Notes: generated from the sequence alone by a model not told the origin. DNA of 47,737 bases from Planctomycetaceae bacterium (GCA_024638965.1 JAHEJI010000289.1:1-47737); one strand, 5' to 3'. Shown: positions 10,155 to 20,305, numbered from the stretch's first letter. Numbers and translations: made by a program.

Positions 10155-12419
10155 ATGTCATTGGCGGATGGCAAAACACTTGAGTACATCGTTGGAGTTC
10201 TCGGATTTCCCATGAAGGTGCGGCAACCTGTAGCTCGTCGACAATCAAATTCCAAAGGGCTGGATTTTGCGAAGCTCGAACCACGGCAGCTTTTGGCAAC
10301 CGTGACGCTCAACCAGGCGACGGGGCTGTTGATGATTCATGGCACTGAAGCAGTCGATGAGGCTGTCATCAGTGAGCCTACTGCCAATCTGGTTAACGTT
10401 CACATTAACAGCGTCGATTATCAATTCAATAAATCAGAAGTTGCTTCACTTCGTTTTATCGGTCAAGGCGGAAATGACGTCTTCATCAATGAAACCGCGT
10501 TTCGCAGCGTTGCCTTCGGGGGTGGCGGCAACGATGAACTGATTGGTGGTGCTGGCAACGACAATTTGAAGGGTGGTTCTGGAAACGACCGTCTGAGTGG
10601 ATTGGGAGGTAGCGACTGGTTGTACGGTGACGGCGGCAACGACATCATTCACGGTGGCTCGGTCGGTGATCGTTTGTACGGTGGTTCAGGTTCAAATCAA
10701 CTGTTTGGTGAAGGTGGAAACGACCTGATTATCGGCGGGGGACAATTCGACTTTATTACCGGATCCACTGGCAACGACACGATTGAGGCATATGGAGGAA
10801 ATGACGAAGTCTATGGCGGCAATGGGGCGGACGACATTCGCGGCGGACACGGGAATGATTTGATTTGGAGCGGCTTGGGCAACGACATCGTTCGCGGCGA
10901 AGGCGGCGCAGATCAAATCTTCGGTGGAATCGGCGAAGATCAAATTTATGGCGGAACCGGGAATGACACTCTCGATGGCGGCCACAACGCGGATCGCATC
11001 AACGGGGGTCTTGGCGACGACTTGATTTACGGCAAATTCGGAGATGACAATCTGAGTGGAGACGGCGGTAACGATCAGATCGAAGGCGGCCCCGGCAGCG
11101 ATTCCATTCTCGGCGGATCAGGTAGCGATCAGATTCTTGGCGAGAGAGGTAACGACACAATTTCGGGCGGCGCCGACAACGATTTCCTGTACGGAAATAA
11201 CGGGGGCGACACCATTTCAGGCTCGCACGGCAATGATGTTGTTCACGGGGGAAATGGCAACGATATCCTGAGAGGGGATATCGGATCTGATCGCTTATAC
11301 GGTGGTAATGACAATGACATGCTGTTTGGAGGTGACAACGACGATCTCCTGTTTGGTCACGACGGTGCGGACACGCTGAGAGGCGATAAGGGAAACGATC
11401 AGCTTTATGGTGAACGAGGTCAAGATGACCTTCGCGGCGGGGCCGGTGCTGATATCATTCGCGGCGGAAATGATAACGATATGATTTTTGGCGACGCAGG
11501 CCCGGACAGACTTTTTGGCGATGGCAGCAACGATCAGATTTGGGGCGGAACCGGCAATGACTTGCTCAAGGGTGGAGAAGGAAACGACGCGTTACGGGGT
11601 GAAAATGGCAATGACCGACTCTTCGGCGAAACGGGAACCGATGCACTTCAAGGAGGGGCAGGGCGGGATGGCCTGTTCGGTGGAATTGGAGGTCGTGATA
11701 ACTTGCGTGGCGAGTCTGGTGCTGACCGATTCTTGAGTTGGTCGGGCGATGCGACCGTCGACGTGACGGGATTGGACGCGAAGATCCAGTTCAAGAACAA
11801 CACGGCCAATTGGACGCAACAAGAAATTGAAGTCATCGATCTGGCGTTTGAAAAGCTTCAAAATCGCACTGGAGCGGCATTAATCCTTCGCGATTCACTC
11901 GACACTGATCCAGTTGTTTACGAAAAGTGGAATTCTCTAGGAGAGGGTGTAATTGCTTCCAATTTTCTGGAAACGTATACCACAACGTCTACATCAAACG
12001 GTCAAACAACGACCAACGTGACTTACGACCGCACGATTCGATTTACGGATTGGGATGAGTCGCGTGAGAATTTGAATGAGCAAGTGGTCATCATTGCGAT
12101 TCACGAAGTTGCACATTCCTGGGATAGTGAGCTCGAAATCACCAACATTTTTTCCTCCATGCAAGGGCTGTGGAACTCGTTTTTAGAACAAAGCCATTGG
12201 CGTCCAACAAATCCCAACTCCAGCAACTATAGTCGCTCCACCGATGGAGAGTGGTGGTATCACAACGATAGTGAATTCTTCCGGTCGTACGGTCGCAGCA
12301 ACCCATATGAAGACTGGTCCACCGTTTGGGAGGCGATCTTTGATGAGGAAAGCGCGTCCGCTCGCCAACGATTGTCAGACAAAATTGACGTCATTGATCG
12401 TCTGCTGAACGTGCTTTGA
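10155..12419 (+). CDS. LEPR-xLL RTX-repeat protein with C-terminal zincin-like domain
   Basis: 754 residues, predicted extracellular or surface. Residues 41-47 read LEPRQLL, the planctomycete LEPR-xLL sorting-type motif found near the N terminus of large secreted proteins. From about residue 115 to 525 runs a long array of RTX nonapeptides (GGxGxDxLx, e.g. [19 protein letters not shown]), known to bind calcium and fold outside the cell. The last ~220 residues are not repetitive and contain HEVAH at 650-654 and, downstream, [18 protein letters not shown] with E719 as a candidate third zinc ligand, a pattern seen in zincin metallopeptidases. The order (repeats first, protease last) is the reverse of serralysins. 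Start 10155 has AAGGAA upstream; ATG 10212 is an alternative that keeps the LEPR motif. It converges with the ABC export operon, 10 bases apart. Confidence 0.88.
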   Translation: MSLADGKTLEYIVGVLGFPMKVRQPVARRQSNSKGLDFAKLEPRQLLATVTLNQATGLLMIHGTEAVDEAVISEPTANLVNVHINSVDYQFNKSEVASLRFIGQGGNDVFINETAFRSVAFGGGGNDELIGGAGNDNLKGGSGNDRLSGLGGSDWLYGDGGNDIIHGGSVGDRLYGGSGSNQLFGEGGNDLIIGGGQFDFITGSTGNDTIEAYGGNDEVYGGNGADDIRGGHGNDLIWSGLGNDIVRGEGGADQIFGGIGEDQIYGGTGNDTLDGGHNADRINGGLGDDLIYGKFGDDNLSGDGGNDQIEGGPGSDSILGGSGSDQILGERGNDTISGGADNDFLYGNNGGDTISGSHGNDVVHGGNGNDILRGDIGSDRLYGGNDNDMLFGGDNDDLLFGHDGADTLRGDKGNDQLYGERGQDDLRGGAGADIIRGGNDNDMIFGDAGPDRLFGDGSNDQIWGGTGNDLLKGGEGNDALRGENGNDRLFGETGTDALQGGAGRDGLFGGIGGRDNLRGESGADRFLSWSGDATVDVTGLDAKIQFKNNTANWTQQEIEVIDLAFEKLQNRTGAALILRDSLDTDPVVYEKWNSLGEGVIASNFLETYTTTSTSNGQTTTNVTYDRTIRFTDWDESRENLNEQVVIIAIHEVAHSWDSELEITNIFSSMQGLWNSFLEQSHWRPTNPNSSNYSRSTDGEWWYHNDSEFFRSYGRSNPYEDWSTVWEAIFDEESASARQRLSDKIDVIDRLLNVL

Positions 12420-12429
12420 ACGTACCAAC

Positions 12430-13770
12430 TTACTCGTGACGCAAGGCTTCGATGGGATCCATTTGGGCCGCCCGCATAGCCGGGTACAAACCAAAAAGAA
12501 CGCCCACGGCCACTGAAATTCCAAACGCCAGAGGAATTGACAAAGGCACGATTTCCGGTGTCATGGCACGAGCCACATCAGGCAGGTTTTCGTACAGCTT
12601 GGGGGCAATGTTTTCCACTAACGTCCGGGCAAGATTAACGGTGATCGGACACAGTAGACCAAACAGAATTCCTGTCAGCCCGCCAACGATGGAAAGCGAA
12701 ACCGTTTCGGCCAGGAACTGGCGCGTGATGTCACCGCGTTTACCACCCAAAGCCCGGCGAATCCCGATTTCTCTTGTCCGCTCCGTGACGGTCGCCAACA
12801 TGATATTCATGATCCCGATCCCGCCGACGATCAAAGAGATCGCTGCGATCAGTCCCATGAACATCATAAACATCAGTCGAGTCGTCTTGGCTTGTTCGAG
12901 CAGTTCATAAGGAACGACAACGGCGATGTCCTGACGGTTGGGATCTTTGGCTCGCAACGTCGCTTCAACGAGTTCAGCGGTTCGCGGCACATCTTCAACC
13001 TTGCCGACCCGGACCGTAATCTGAGTGAGTTCAAACTCTTTGACCGAAAAAGAACCGCCAGTCTGTTTGGTTTCCCGATCACCCATGCGAATTTGCATCG
13101 TCGTGAGCGGGATGTAGACGTCTAGCGAAAAATCTTGTGCGGCAAGTGATCCACCGATAGCGGCAGTTGCGTTACGATGTTTCAGAACCCCAACAATCCG
13201 GTAGTACTCTTTCTTGTCCGGCAGGTAAATCTGCTTGTTCAACGGATCTTCTGAGGGAAACAGCTTTGCGCCCAGCTGAGCCGCGATGACACAAACGGGC
13301 ATTTTGGACAACAGTTCTCGATCCGTCAAAAAATGTCCTCGTTCGATGAATAAGCGAGTGACATCCGCATATTCGGGAGTACAACCAACAAGGCGGCCAT
13401 CAATCGGCTTGGCGTTGGGATTGCCTGTATAAGCGAATTTTGTGGGCAGTTCTCGAATTGGCAGCACGCTGTCGACCGTCGAAATCGTGCGTTCAATCAT
13501 TCGGTATTCAGCCCGTTTGACACCGAACGCACTGACTTGACGAAAGTTCGTTCCACTCTCGTCCGGTGGTTTGATGCTGCGAACGATGATGTTTTCGGCA
13601 CCCAGATCTTCGATTTGCTTTTGGGCAACCTGGCTGATTCCTTCGCCGATTGCCAGCAGCCAGATGACGCTGGCAACTCCAATGAAAATACCCAGAACCG
13701 TCAGCGCCGACCGCATAGGATGCAGCAACAGACTTTTGATTCCAAGTGCCCAGGTACGAAAAAGAAGCAT
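12430..13770 (-). CDS. MacB-type ABC transporter permease
   Basis: 446 residues with the MacB/FtsX-like layout: an N-terminal TM segment (SALTVLGIFIGVASVIWLLAIG, about 22-43), a long periplasmic MacB_PCD domain (about 50-300), then three TM segments in the C-terminal third, with the family motif MNIMLATVTERTREIGIRRALGGKRGDI between them and RAAQMDPIEALRHE at the end. The ATPase is a separate polypeptide encoded 15 bases upstream. In MacAB-TolC systems the permease does not pull substrate through the membrane; it transmits ATP-driven motion to the adaptor and expels periplasmic substrates. This is the last gene of the four-gene operon running down from 20087. Substrate unknown. Confidence 0.95.
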   Translation of the reverse strand: MLLFRTWALGIKSLLLHPMRSALTVLGIFIGVASVIWLLAIGEGISQVAQKQIEDLGAENIIVRSIKPPDESGTNFRQVSAFGVKRAEYRMIERTISTVDSVLPIRELPTKFAYTGNPNAKPIDGRLVGCTPEYADVTRLFIERGHFLTDRELLSKMPVCVIAAQLGAKLFPSEDPLNKQIYLPDKKEYYRIVGVLKHRNATAAIGGSLAAQDFSLDVYIPLTTMQIRMGDRETKQTGGSFSVKEFELTQITVRVGKVEDVPRTAELVEATLRAKDPNRQDIAVVVPYELLEQAKTTRLMFMMFMGLIAAISLIVGGIGIMNIMLATVTERTREIGIRRALGGKRGDITRQFLAETVSLSIVGGLTGILFGLLCPITVNLARTLVENIAPKLYENLPDVARAMTPEIVPLSIPLAFGISVAVGVLFGLYPAMRAAQMDPIEALRHE

Positions 13771-13785
13771 GAGATCAGTTCAGGG

Positions 13786-14571
13786 TTAAGAATAGGAATC
13801 GTCCATTTTGACGTCCGCGTTTTGTGAGATTTTACTAATACGTTCGGCACAGAAAATCTGGCGGTTCTCGATGGGCTGGTCGAACATGATTTCACCATCT
13901 TTCAGCCGAATCACTCGCTTGGCATAGTGCGAAACTTCGTCTTCATGCGTGACCATAATGATCGTACGACCTTCGTCGTTAAGCATTTGAAAAATCGCGA
14001 GGATTTCTTCGGTCGTCACTGAGTCGAGGTTTCCGGTCGCCTCGTCAGCTAAAATGAAATACGGATCATTGACCATCGATCGGGCGATGGCCACACGTTG
14101 TTGTTGACCACCGGAGAGCTGCGTGGGTCGGTGACTCAGTCGATCGCCCAGTCCGACCATGGTGGCCAGTTTTTTGCATCGCTCTCGAGACTTGGTTCCG
14201 AGGCGTCCCAGGTAATAGAGCGGAACTTCGATGTTCTCAACCACCGTGAGCTGCGGGATCAGGTTGTACGATTGAAACACAAACCCGATTCGGGAAGCGC
14301 GAATGTTTGAAAGTTGATCATCGGTCATTTTGGCGACATCGTCGTCTCCGAGGACAAACGAGCCGAACGTCGGTCGGTCAAGGCATCCCAACAAGTTCAA
14401 AAGCGTGCTTTTCCCTGATCCGGACGCTCCCATAATGGCGACGTAATCACCCTGCGGCACATCGAACGAAACGCCACGCAGAGCTCGTACGGTTTCGCTT
14501 TTCAGAACATAATGTTTTTGCAAGTCGCGAATCTGGGCAGCCAATTCCACTTGCGGAGCGGGCTGGATCAT
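13786..14571 (-). CDS. ABC transporter ATP-binding protein (MacB/LolD type)
   Basis: 261 residues, cytoplasmic ATPase that powers the adjacent MacB-type permease. Walker A GASGSGKST at 48-56, signature LSGGQQQRVAIARS from 152, Walker B YFILADEA at 171-178, and H-loop His at about 209 (MVTHE). The insert around SYNLIPQLTVVENIEVPLYY is typical of the lipoprotein/MacB subfamily. Its ATG overlaps the adaptor's stop codon (ATGA, 14568-14571), so the two are probably translationally coupled. A C-terminal tail of about 30 residues after the ATPase core is unremarkable. Confidence 0.97.
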   Translation of the reverse strand: MIQPAPQVELAAQIRDLQKHYVLKSETVRALRGVSFDVPQGDYVAIMGASGSGKSTLLNLLGCLDRPTFGSFVLGDDDVAKMTDDQLSNIRASRIGFVFQSYNLIPQLTVVENIEVPLYYLGRLGTKSRERCKKLATMVGLGDRLSHRPTQLSGGQQQRVAIARSMVNDPYFILADEATGNLDSVTTEEILAIFQMLNDEGRTIIMVTHEDEVSHYAKRVIRLKDGEIMFDQPIENRQIFCAERISKISQNADVKMDDSYS

Positions 14572-16442
14572 TCACCACCTCCGCCGCCGCCACCTCCTCG
14601 GAAACGTTGCATCATCGCTGCCGCCGCTTTGGTCAACTCGTCTTTGGTGACGGCACCATCGCCATCGGCGTCAGCGTTTTCAACCATGCCCTTAGCGCGA
14701 TCACTCAATGATGCCATTTCGTCTTGGTCGATTTTACCATCGCCGCTCGTGTCATAACGGCTCATCATCCCGTCAACCATTCCAGACGCCGAGAAGCCGC
14801 CGCCACCTCCGGGACCACCAGGTCCATTACGACCTTGGCCATCACGGCTTTCGCCGTCTTGACCTTGAGGTCCTCCAGCCATCCCGGACTGCTTGACTCG
14901 GGCGGCATTTTCTCGGGCAGCCTGTGCTTCTTGGTCTCCGCCTTCGGGAAGTTCGATTTTTGTGTCGAGTTTGATTTCCGGGAGATCCATCATTTCCTTG
15001 TAGGCACCTGGATTCATTACAAGCTCTTCGCCTTCTTCGAGTCCGCTTGTGATGAGAACCATTTGAGAATTATCAGCCGCGACTTCGACTTCGCGCGTTT
15101 CCCATTCATCTTCACCTTTTTTGACCAGGCAGAATTGTTGATCCTGAACGGCGTAGACAGTTTGTATCGGGGCCAGAATTGCATTTTTTTCGTAGCGAAC
15201 CTGAATATTAACCGAGGCATTCATGCCCGGTTTAAGCGCTTCGGGTGGATCGAGGATTTTTACAAAGACGGCGTACTTCCGCACCGAGCTGCTCATCCAA
15301 CCGCTCGATTCAGCATACTGATTGACCTTGGTGACAATGCCTTTGAGAGTCTGATCATTCAATGCGTCGACGCTGATTGAAACGGGCATCCCCGGTTCGA
15401 TTTGGGTAATACTCTGCTCGTTGATCAAGGCTTTGACTTCCATTTTATCCGGATTGGGAAGCCGAACGAGGACTTGTCGTTCACGAACCGTCGTACCTTC
15501 TTCGAGAACCCAATCGTTGCCGCCACGAGACGACTCTTTCGCATAAACGACTTGACCTGAAACTCCCTTCGGCACCCGGATTTCACATTTCGCGATCAAG
15601 TTCTGAATTTCTTCCAGTTGACCTTCTTCAACGGCTTTGGCTTCAAGCTCGTTGTTGTATTTCACATTTGCGGCTTCGATGTCGCTATCGAGTTGAATCA
15701 GCTCTTTTTCTCGGGTGATTTCAATCAGAACCCTTTTCTTGGTGGCCGCCAGTTCCTTTGAATTCAGGCCCCTCTTTTTCGCGATTTCGGCTTTGGCAAC
15801 CCCGAACTTATCCGTCTCCAGTTGCTGGTTTGTCGCAAAGCCCTTGCTAACAAGTTTTTTGGTATGATTAAGATAGTCTAAGGCTTGTTGGTATTCCTGG
15901 TTTGCAGTTTCGATCTGGCTTTCGGCATCGAAAGCTTCGTTTTCAATTTCCTTCAGCTTTTCGACGAAAATGCCCTCAACGTATTCCTTGCGAGATGCCA
16001 CGGCTGCCTCTTTCGCAGCTTTGGACTGAATGACACTGGTTAACGAATTTGCTACAGCGATTTTTTGTTGTTCCAGTTCTTTTTCAAAAGAGCTGGAATC
16101 AAGTCGCACCAGAAAGTCACCTGCTTTGACTCGCGTTCCTTCCGGGCAAACCTCGATCACACTCAGCGAACCCCCCCGGGCTGAAACTTCACAGCGAATC
16201 TCGACGTTTTCGCTACTCTGGACTTCACCCTGATCGAGGACTTGTGAGACAAATTCACCGCGGGTGACAGTCGCCAAAATCGGATCAATGGAATCCTGAT
16301 TCCCCGAAAACGAAGGATAGTAAAAGAAGATTCCAACACCGACCAGCGCGATTGCAACCACGGTGAAGATCACAAATTGGGCAACCAAACCCCTGCGAGA
16401 GGGAGAAGAGTGTCGATTTTTAGTTGACGGATCGGATCGCAT
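14568..16442 (-). CDS. HlyD/MacA-type membrane-fusion protein with C-terminal EF-hands
   Basis: 624 residues from ATG 16442 (GGAA seven bases upstream; a TTG at 16454 would add four residues). One N-terminal TM segment (19-41), then the adaptor layout: a lipoyl half (VRAGDF-like VKAGDFLVRLDSSSF), a long coiled-coil hairpin (about 90-270), the second lipoyl half, and beta-barrel and membrane-proximal domains. It bridges the inner-membrane permease and the outer-membrane factor in the periplasm. Odd: after the usual end there is a Gly/Gln-rich linker and two textbook EF-hand loops, DTSGDGKIDQDE (564-575) and DADGDGAVTKDE (591-602), then a polyglycine tail. Ordinary MacA/HlyD proteins are about 370-480 residues and lack this. 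Calcium binding is inferred from the loops. Confidence 0.94.
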   Translation of the reverse strand: MRSDPSTKNRHSSPSRRGLVAQFVIFTVVAIALVGVGIFFYYPSFSGNQDSIDPILATVTRGEFVSQVLDQGEVQSSENVEIRCEVSARGGSLSVIEVCPEGTRVKAGDFLVRLDSSSFEKELEQQKIAVANSLTSVIQSKAAKEAAVASRKEYVEGIFVEKLKEIENEAFDAESQIETANQEYQQALDYLNHTKKLVSKGFATNQQLETDKFGVAKAEIAKKRGLNSKELAATKKRVLIEITREKELIQLDSDIEAANVKYNNELEAKAVEEGQLEEIQNLIAKCEIRVPKGVSGQVVYAKESSRGGNDWVLEEGTTVRERQVLVRLPNPDKMEVKALINEQSITQIEPGMPVSISVDALNDQTLKGIVTKVNQYAESSGWMSSSVRKYAVFVKILDPPEALKPGMNASVNIQVRYEKNAILAPIQTVYAVQDQQFCLVKKGEDEWETREVEVAADNSQMVLITSGLEEGEELVMNPGAYKEMMDLPEIKLDTKIELPEGGDQEAQAARENAARVKQSGMAGGPQGQDGESRDGQGRNGPGGPGGGGGFSASGMVDGMMSRYDTSGDGKIDQDEMASLSDRAKGMVENADADGDGAVTKDELTKAAAAMMQRFRGGGGGGGGE

Positions 16443-16454
16443 AAGAGATTCCAA

Positions 16455-16760
16455 TATTGATTAAAAAAAACACTTGCCGAATGCCATACCGGAAGGGGAA
16501 CAACCATTTTGTCCAGATCGGTCTATTTTAGCATGAAATAGAGAGAATTCAGCGCGAATCAAGCTGCGTCGCCGGCGTCCCGATGATTGTATCGCACAAT
16601 CCACATTACGGGACTCATAAACCTTGAAAACGAACCTGGTTTGGTCTGAGACACCCCACTCATATTAAACCACAGATGGGTCAATCGGTTTCGCAAACTA
16701 ACACGATTTTCCGAAACGTCCAAATCGGTAATGCAAATGCAGGTTTTTCGGTGAATTTGA
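16455..16760. other. Gap inside the export operon
   Basis: 306 bases between the adaptor and the outer-membrane factor, both on the minus strand. No gene is convincing. It contains one TAAAATAGA motif on the minus strand (16522-16530), a possible -10 element, so the last three genes may have their own promoter. Confidence 0.5.
16522..16530 (-). promoter_or_regulatory. TAAAATAGA motif, possible -10 of the adaptor gene
   Basis: On the minus strand it reads GCTAAAATAGACC, about 80 bases before the adaptor ATG. TAAAAT differs from the -10 consensus by one base. No good -35 is visible. The same nonamer occurs ahead of three other genes here. Confidence 0.3.
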
Positions 16761-19700
16761 CTACGATCCAGCATCTTTTGACGCATTCAGGAGCTGGTCG
16801 AGCGGACCAATAAAAAGGGGTTTTCGAGGCTGGGATGGCGGCGTTTGAGGGTCCGCAGACTTAGGAGTCAATCCGGACTGAGATGGCTCAATCGGGTTGT
16901 CAAACACACGTGACAATCGGCCCTTGTTGGCTGAAATGCTGGAATCGGAGGTTAATCCGCCAGCTTTTGGCGGCGTTTCCCCGAACGCCGGAGAGTCAAG
17001 TTTTGGCAACGCCTGGAATAAGAGCCCACCGTCTTTTAAGTTTCCAAATAAATCTATCGATGCTTCGTATTTCGCATTATCCTTGCCTGATTCATGCTCG
17101 ACAAAGGAAACGGTCTCAACCGCATGACGATTCTTAGAATCGGGCGACTGGACCTGAGCGCTGGCGGTTTGCTCGGAAAGCAATTTTTTCATTGATACGC
17201 CAGGTGGATCTAGATCTGGTGCGTCTGGCAACGGCTCGATATCGGCAGGCCGATTTTGATGGGTCCGATTGGGTTCAACATCTGGCCGAACTGGACGCAG
17301 ATAATAGCTGTCGTCTTGGTCGCCTTCGTCATCACTTTGTAACGATGGGCTGTCCGGAACTTCGTTTTGCAAATTCTCGTCAAAAGTTAGCTCGCCAATG
17401 TCACCTTGAAACGGCTGGATGTTGCAACAGAACTGTCCGTCTAACGAGATTCCCATCATGACTGCCGCACGTTCCGCGATGGTCTTGTCGATGGCTCCGG
17501 GATCAATCCAAATGCCCATTTCATCCAATTGCATCGTGCCGAGATCAAAGTCAAGACTTCGTCGTAGCACTTCATAGCTGACCCAAGTGTTCAGGAAATC
17601 CGTTTGCGCTCTTTGCAAACCGTTGATGGCTGAGAGCAGGTCGCGAGCCGTCGTTGGTCCCACCAGCGAACGATCGGCACCAGGTCGGGCCGGCTCTTCT
17701 AGTGAGAAACGCGCCAGTTCAACTTCTTCGATTGCGATTTGAATCGACTTGCGGTTCAATTCATAGAGGATTTTTCTAAGTTCGATATTCCGGAGGGTCT
17801 GGCGAAGATTGCGATAGATCTCGTCTTCGAACTGATAAAAAGTCCGTTTTGTTTGCTGATACCGAATCAGTGTCTCACGATAAGCGTTTCGCTCGGCTAA
17901 CCGGACAATTGGAGCATCGAAACGAAATCCGCCTCGTAGTTGTCCGGTTTCATAACGCAGTTTGAATGGGTTGTTTGGGCTTCTAGGATCTACATTGCCA
18001 AAATTGCCAACGTCTCCTTCCAGGACGAGATCAAATCCAGCTTCGAGTTGGTCCGCGACAACTTCAATTTGTCTCCATTCATCCACCAAGCTTGCTCTCG
18101 CGTTCATCCAGTCACGTCGAAAACAACGGGCGATCTCAATCGCGAGAGTGGAATCCAGATCGACCTCTGGAATTTCGACCGAATTTCCACGGGCGACAGC
18201 TTGAAGTAGCGAGACTTCCAGCAAGGTGTTTCTGAATTCGGTCAATTCTTCGGGAATTGTTTCGAGTATTTCCGTACGGATGTATTCTTTGAGCGCTTCC
18301 GTGTCACCCATTTGCTCACGAGTGTTTTCAAAACTATTGATGATCGATCTAAGTTTATTAAATGCCTCGGCGTGTTTTTGCAGGTTTTCAACGGCTTTGG
18401 CAAGCCGAGGTCGTAGTTCATCGGTTGATCGAACGGTGTCTGGATCAAGAATGACGGGTTCGACATCCAAGACGATTTCTCCGCTTTCAACCTGGTTTTT
18501 TAGTTCTTTGAGATATTCGACTCTTCTCGGACGAACTTCGTCGAGTTTCTCGAAATCCAGCTTTACCTCCTCCACATCGCGATCTTGTACCAGCGCAAGT
18601 AAACGAAGCGCTTCATCCAGCCCCTTGCCTATCGCCAGGATTTCTCGGTCCAATTCTTCAGGCCATTCATCGCCTTCGCCGGGAATGAGAGCACCAATGT
18701 CAATCAGCACCTGACCAGCCGTGTCCTTCAATATGTTCAAGTCGTTTTGTCGTCGCGTAAGCTCATCGCTGATTAATTCAAACTGATCAAGCGTAGGATC
18801 GGAGATGACAATCTCAATGTCTGGGGGGATACCAAGTGTCGCTTTATACGAATCGAGTGAGTTTTGATAGGCGGTTGTGAGGGTGAACAGTTGCTGTTGA
18901 GCTTCCAGAACATCGGCTTCGAACTGACGAAGTTGGAGCGAATCGACTCGTTCGCGCAAGAAGAACTCTCGAAACTTGTTAAGTTCGCCTTCGAGTTGAG
19001 CGACGTTGAATTCTTGAATTCGAATCCGTTGCTGTTCCTGCAGTAAGCCGATATATCCACCCGCATTGGTTGCTGCAGAAAAGGGAAGCCCCAGGAAGTT
19101 GCCCTGGAGATTCGGGCCTGCACCAGCATTGCGTCCGATGACAACATCCAGGTAGAAACCTCTGCGAAAGCGATCCATTTGACGGACGTTGGCAAGTAAC
19201 GTCCGTTCTGCTTGAGTCAAGGACTCCATGACGACATCACGTCCAGCGTTGCGCAACAACGGTTGGATGAGCGAAAAGTCAATCAACGTTGTGGCCGACT
19301 GTGTATCGGGGCCGGCAAAATTCCACATGATCGAATTGGCCAGTCCGACAACAAAGTTGGCACCGGTGATTCCCATTTTCTCAAGCGTGATGCCCTGTCC
19401 GTTGGAACCGAGGCTTTGAGTCAAAGTTGTAGAGGAATTACCTTGAAAACCAATAGTCTCTCCTGTATCCGTATTAACAATCCTCGAAGCATTTCGCAGA
19501 CGCCCTTGCGTAGTCAGAAACGAATTAAAGCCTGCAAAAAGCTGTGAGTCAAAACCGAACCGTTGCAGGCTGACATCCAACGCCGATAGATACAACGTTT
19601 CTTTTTGTCGTTGAAAATCAGGCGAGTTGATAAGGGCCAATCGAACCGCGGTGTCAATGTCCAATACAACTTGCCCTTTTTCGTTTATCGGCAAGTAAGT

Positions 19701-20087
19701 TCGCCATTCCGGGTTCTCCACAAAGTTGGTATCTCCATTGGCGTGCCATTGTGGGTAACCATCTTTACAGTCGACCTGATGCATCAGCTGATGCGACGTG
19801 GGGTCATCCGGTGGAATCGGCGGATGGTCCTGTGAAAAGGGGTCGAACATCCGAGACTGTGGGTCAATATCGATCGACCCATTTGCCCAATCCCAACGCG
19901 GATCGGTGGCTTTTTGCTGGACTAGTCGCCTTGCCTCAACGTTTGCCTGTCTCCGGTAATAGCTCCGGTTGCAACCTTGAGCGCAAAAGATAATCGATAC
20001 GACTGCAATAATCAGTCGCCTGGTGGTCTGGGTCTTGAACACCAATCTCTCCTGAAATCTGGGTTTGCCCGGAAAAGCAATCGACAT
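16761..20087 (-). CDS. TolC-like outer-membrane factor, unusually long lipoprotein
   Basis: 1108 residues against roughly 450-500 for TolC/OprM. The N terminus has a basic stretch, a hydrophobic core and a lipobox-like AQGC (Cys39), so it is probably a lipoprotein. The two OEP-type coiled-coil repeats are recognisable: QLRQFEADVLEAQQQLFTLTTAYQNSLDSYKATLG in the first half and YEVLRRSLDFDLGTMQLDEMG ending the second. Between them lies about 230 residues of extra, mostly helical and acidic sequence (about 430-660), and after about residue 890 a Pro/Asp-rich, low-complexity tail of about 220 residues. First gene of the minus-strand operon. Role inferred: outer-membrane exit duct for the MacAB-like pump. 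The extra parts have no match I can name. Confidence 0.9.
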   Translation of the reverse strand: MSIAFPGKPRFQERLVFKTQTTRRLIIAVVSIIFCAQGCNRSYYRRQANVEARRLVQQKATDPRWDWANGSIDIDPQSRMFDPFSQDHPPIPPDDPTSHQLMHQVDCKDGYPQWHANGDTNFVENPEWRTYLPINEKGQVVLDIDTAVRLALINSPDFQRQKETLYLSALDVSLQRFGFDSQLFAGFNSFLTTQGRLRNASRIVNTDTGETIGFQGNSSTTLTQSLGSNGQGITLEKMGITGANFVVGLANSIMWNFAGPDTQSATTLIDFSLIQPLLRNAGRDVVMESLTQAERTLLANVRQMDRFRRGFYLDVVIGRNAGAGPNLQGNFLGLPFSAATNAGGYIGLLQEQQRIRIQEFNVAQLEGELNKFREFFLRERVDSLQLRQFEADVLEAQQQLFTLTTAYQNSLDSYKATLGIPPDIEIVISDPTLDQFELISDELTRRQNDLNILKDTAGQVLIDIGALIPGEGDEWPEELDREILAIGKGLDEALRLLALVQDRDVEEVKLDFEKLDEVRPRRVEYLKELKNQVESGEIVLDVEPVILDPDTVRSTDELRPRLAKAVENLQKHAEAFNKLRSIINSFENTREQMGDTEALKEYIRTEILETIPEELTEFRNTLLEVSLLQAVARGNSVEIPEVDLDSTLAIEIARCFRRDWMNARASLVDEWRQIEVVADQLEAGFDLVLEGDVGNFGNVDPRSPNNPFKLRYETGQLRGGFRFDAPIVRLAERNAYRETLIRYQQTKRTFYQFEDEIYRNLRQTLRNIELRKILYELNRKSIQIAIEEVELARFSLEEPARPGADRSLVGPTTARDLLSAINGLQRAQTDFLNTWVSYEVLRRSLDFDLGTMQLDEMGIWIDPGAIDKTIAERAAVMMGISLDGQFCCNIQPFQGDIGELTFDENLQNEVPDSPSLQSDDEGDQDDSYYLRPVRPDVEPNRTHQNRPADIEPLPDAPDLDPPGVSMKKLLSEQTASAQVQSPDSKNRHAVETVSFVEHESGKDNAKYEASIDLFGNLKDGGLLFQALPKLDSPAFGETPPKAGGLTSDSSISANKGRLSRVFDNPIEPSQSGLTPKSADPQTPPSQPRKPLFIGPLDQLLNASKDAGS

Positions 20088-20305
20088 TGCGGGATGTCCG
20101 ACGGCCTAAGGGCAATTAAACGGCAATTCGATCGGGTATGCCGCTGTTCGAAATGATCGAACCGGTCAGGTTGTAACAATCAACCCAACTATCATCATTT
20201 CGGGGCTTCTGACGTTAAAACTTGAAGGATTGTCCCGTATCTGCGGTTTGGTACTCTGACTGGATGAAACTAAGACGCAGCTTGCAATTGAGTCGATAGC
20301 AAAAC

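Noticed and set aside
14724..15380. 218-codon open frame on + inside the adaptor gene
   Set aside because: Antisense to the HlyD-type gene; composition is Phe-rich by reverse complement of Glu/Lys codons.
12430..16442. Type I secretion system for the RTX protein
   Set aside because: The permease is MacB-type with a separate ATPase, not a fused HlyB-type exporter, so direct T1SS export of the RTX protein cannot be claimed.
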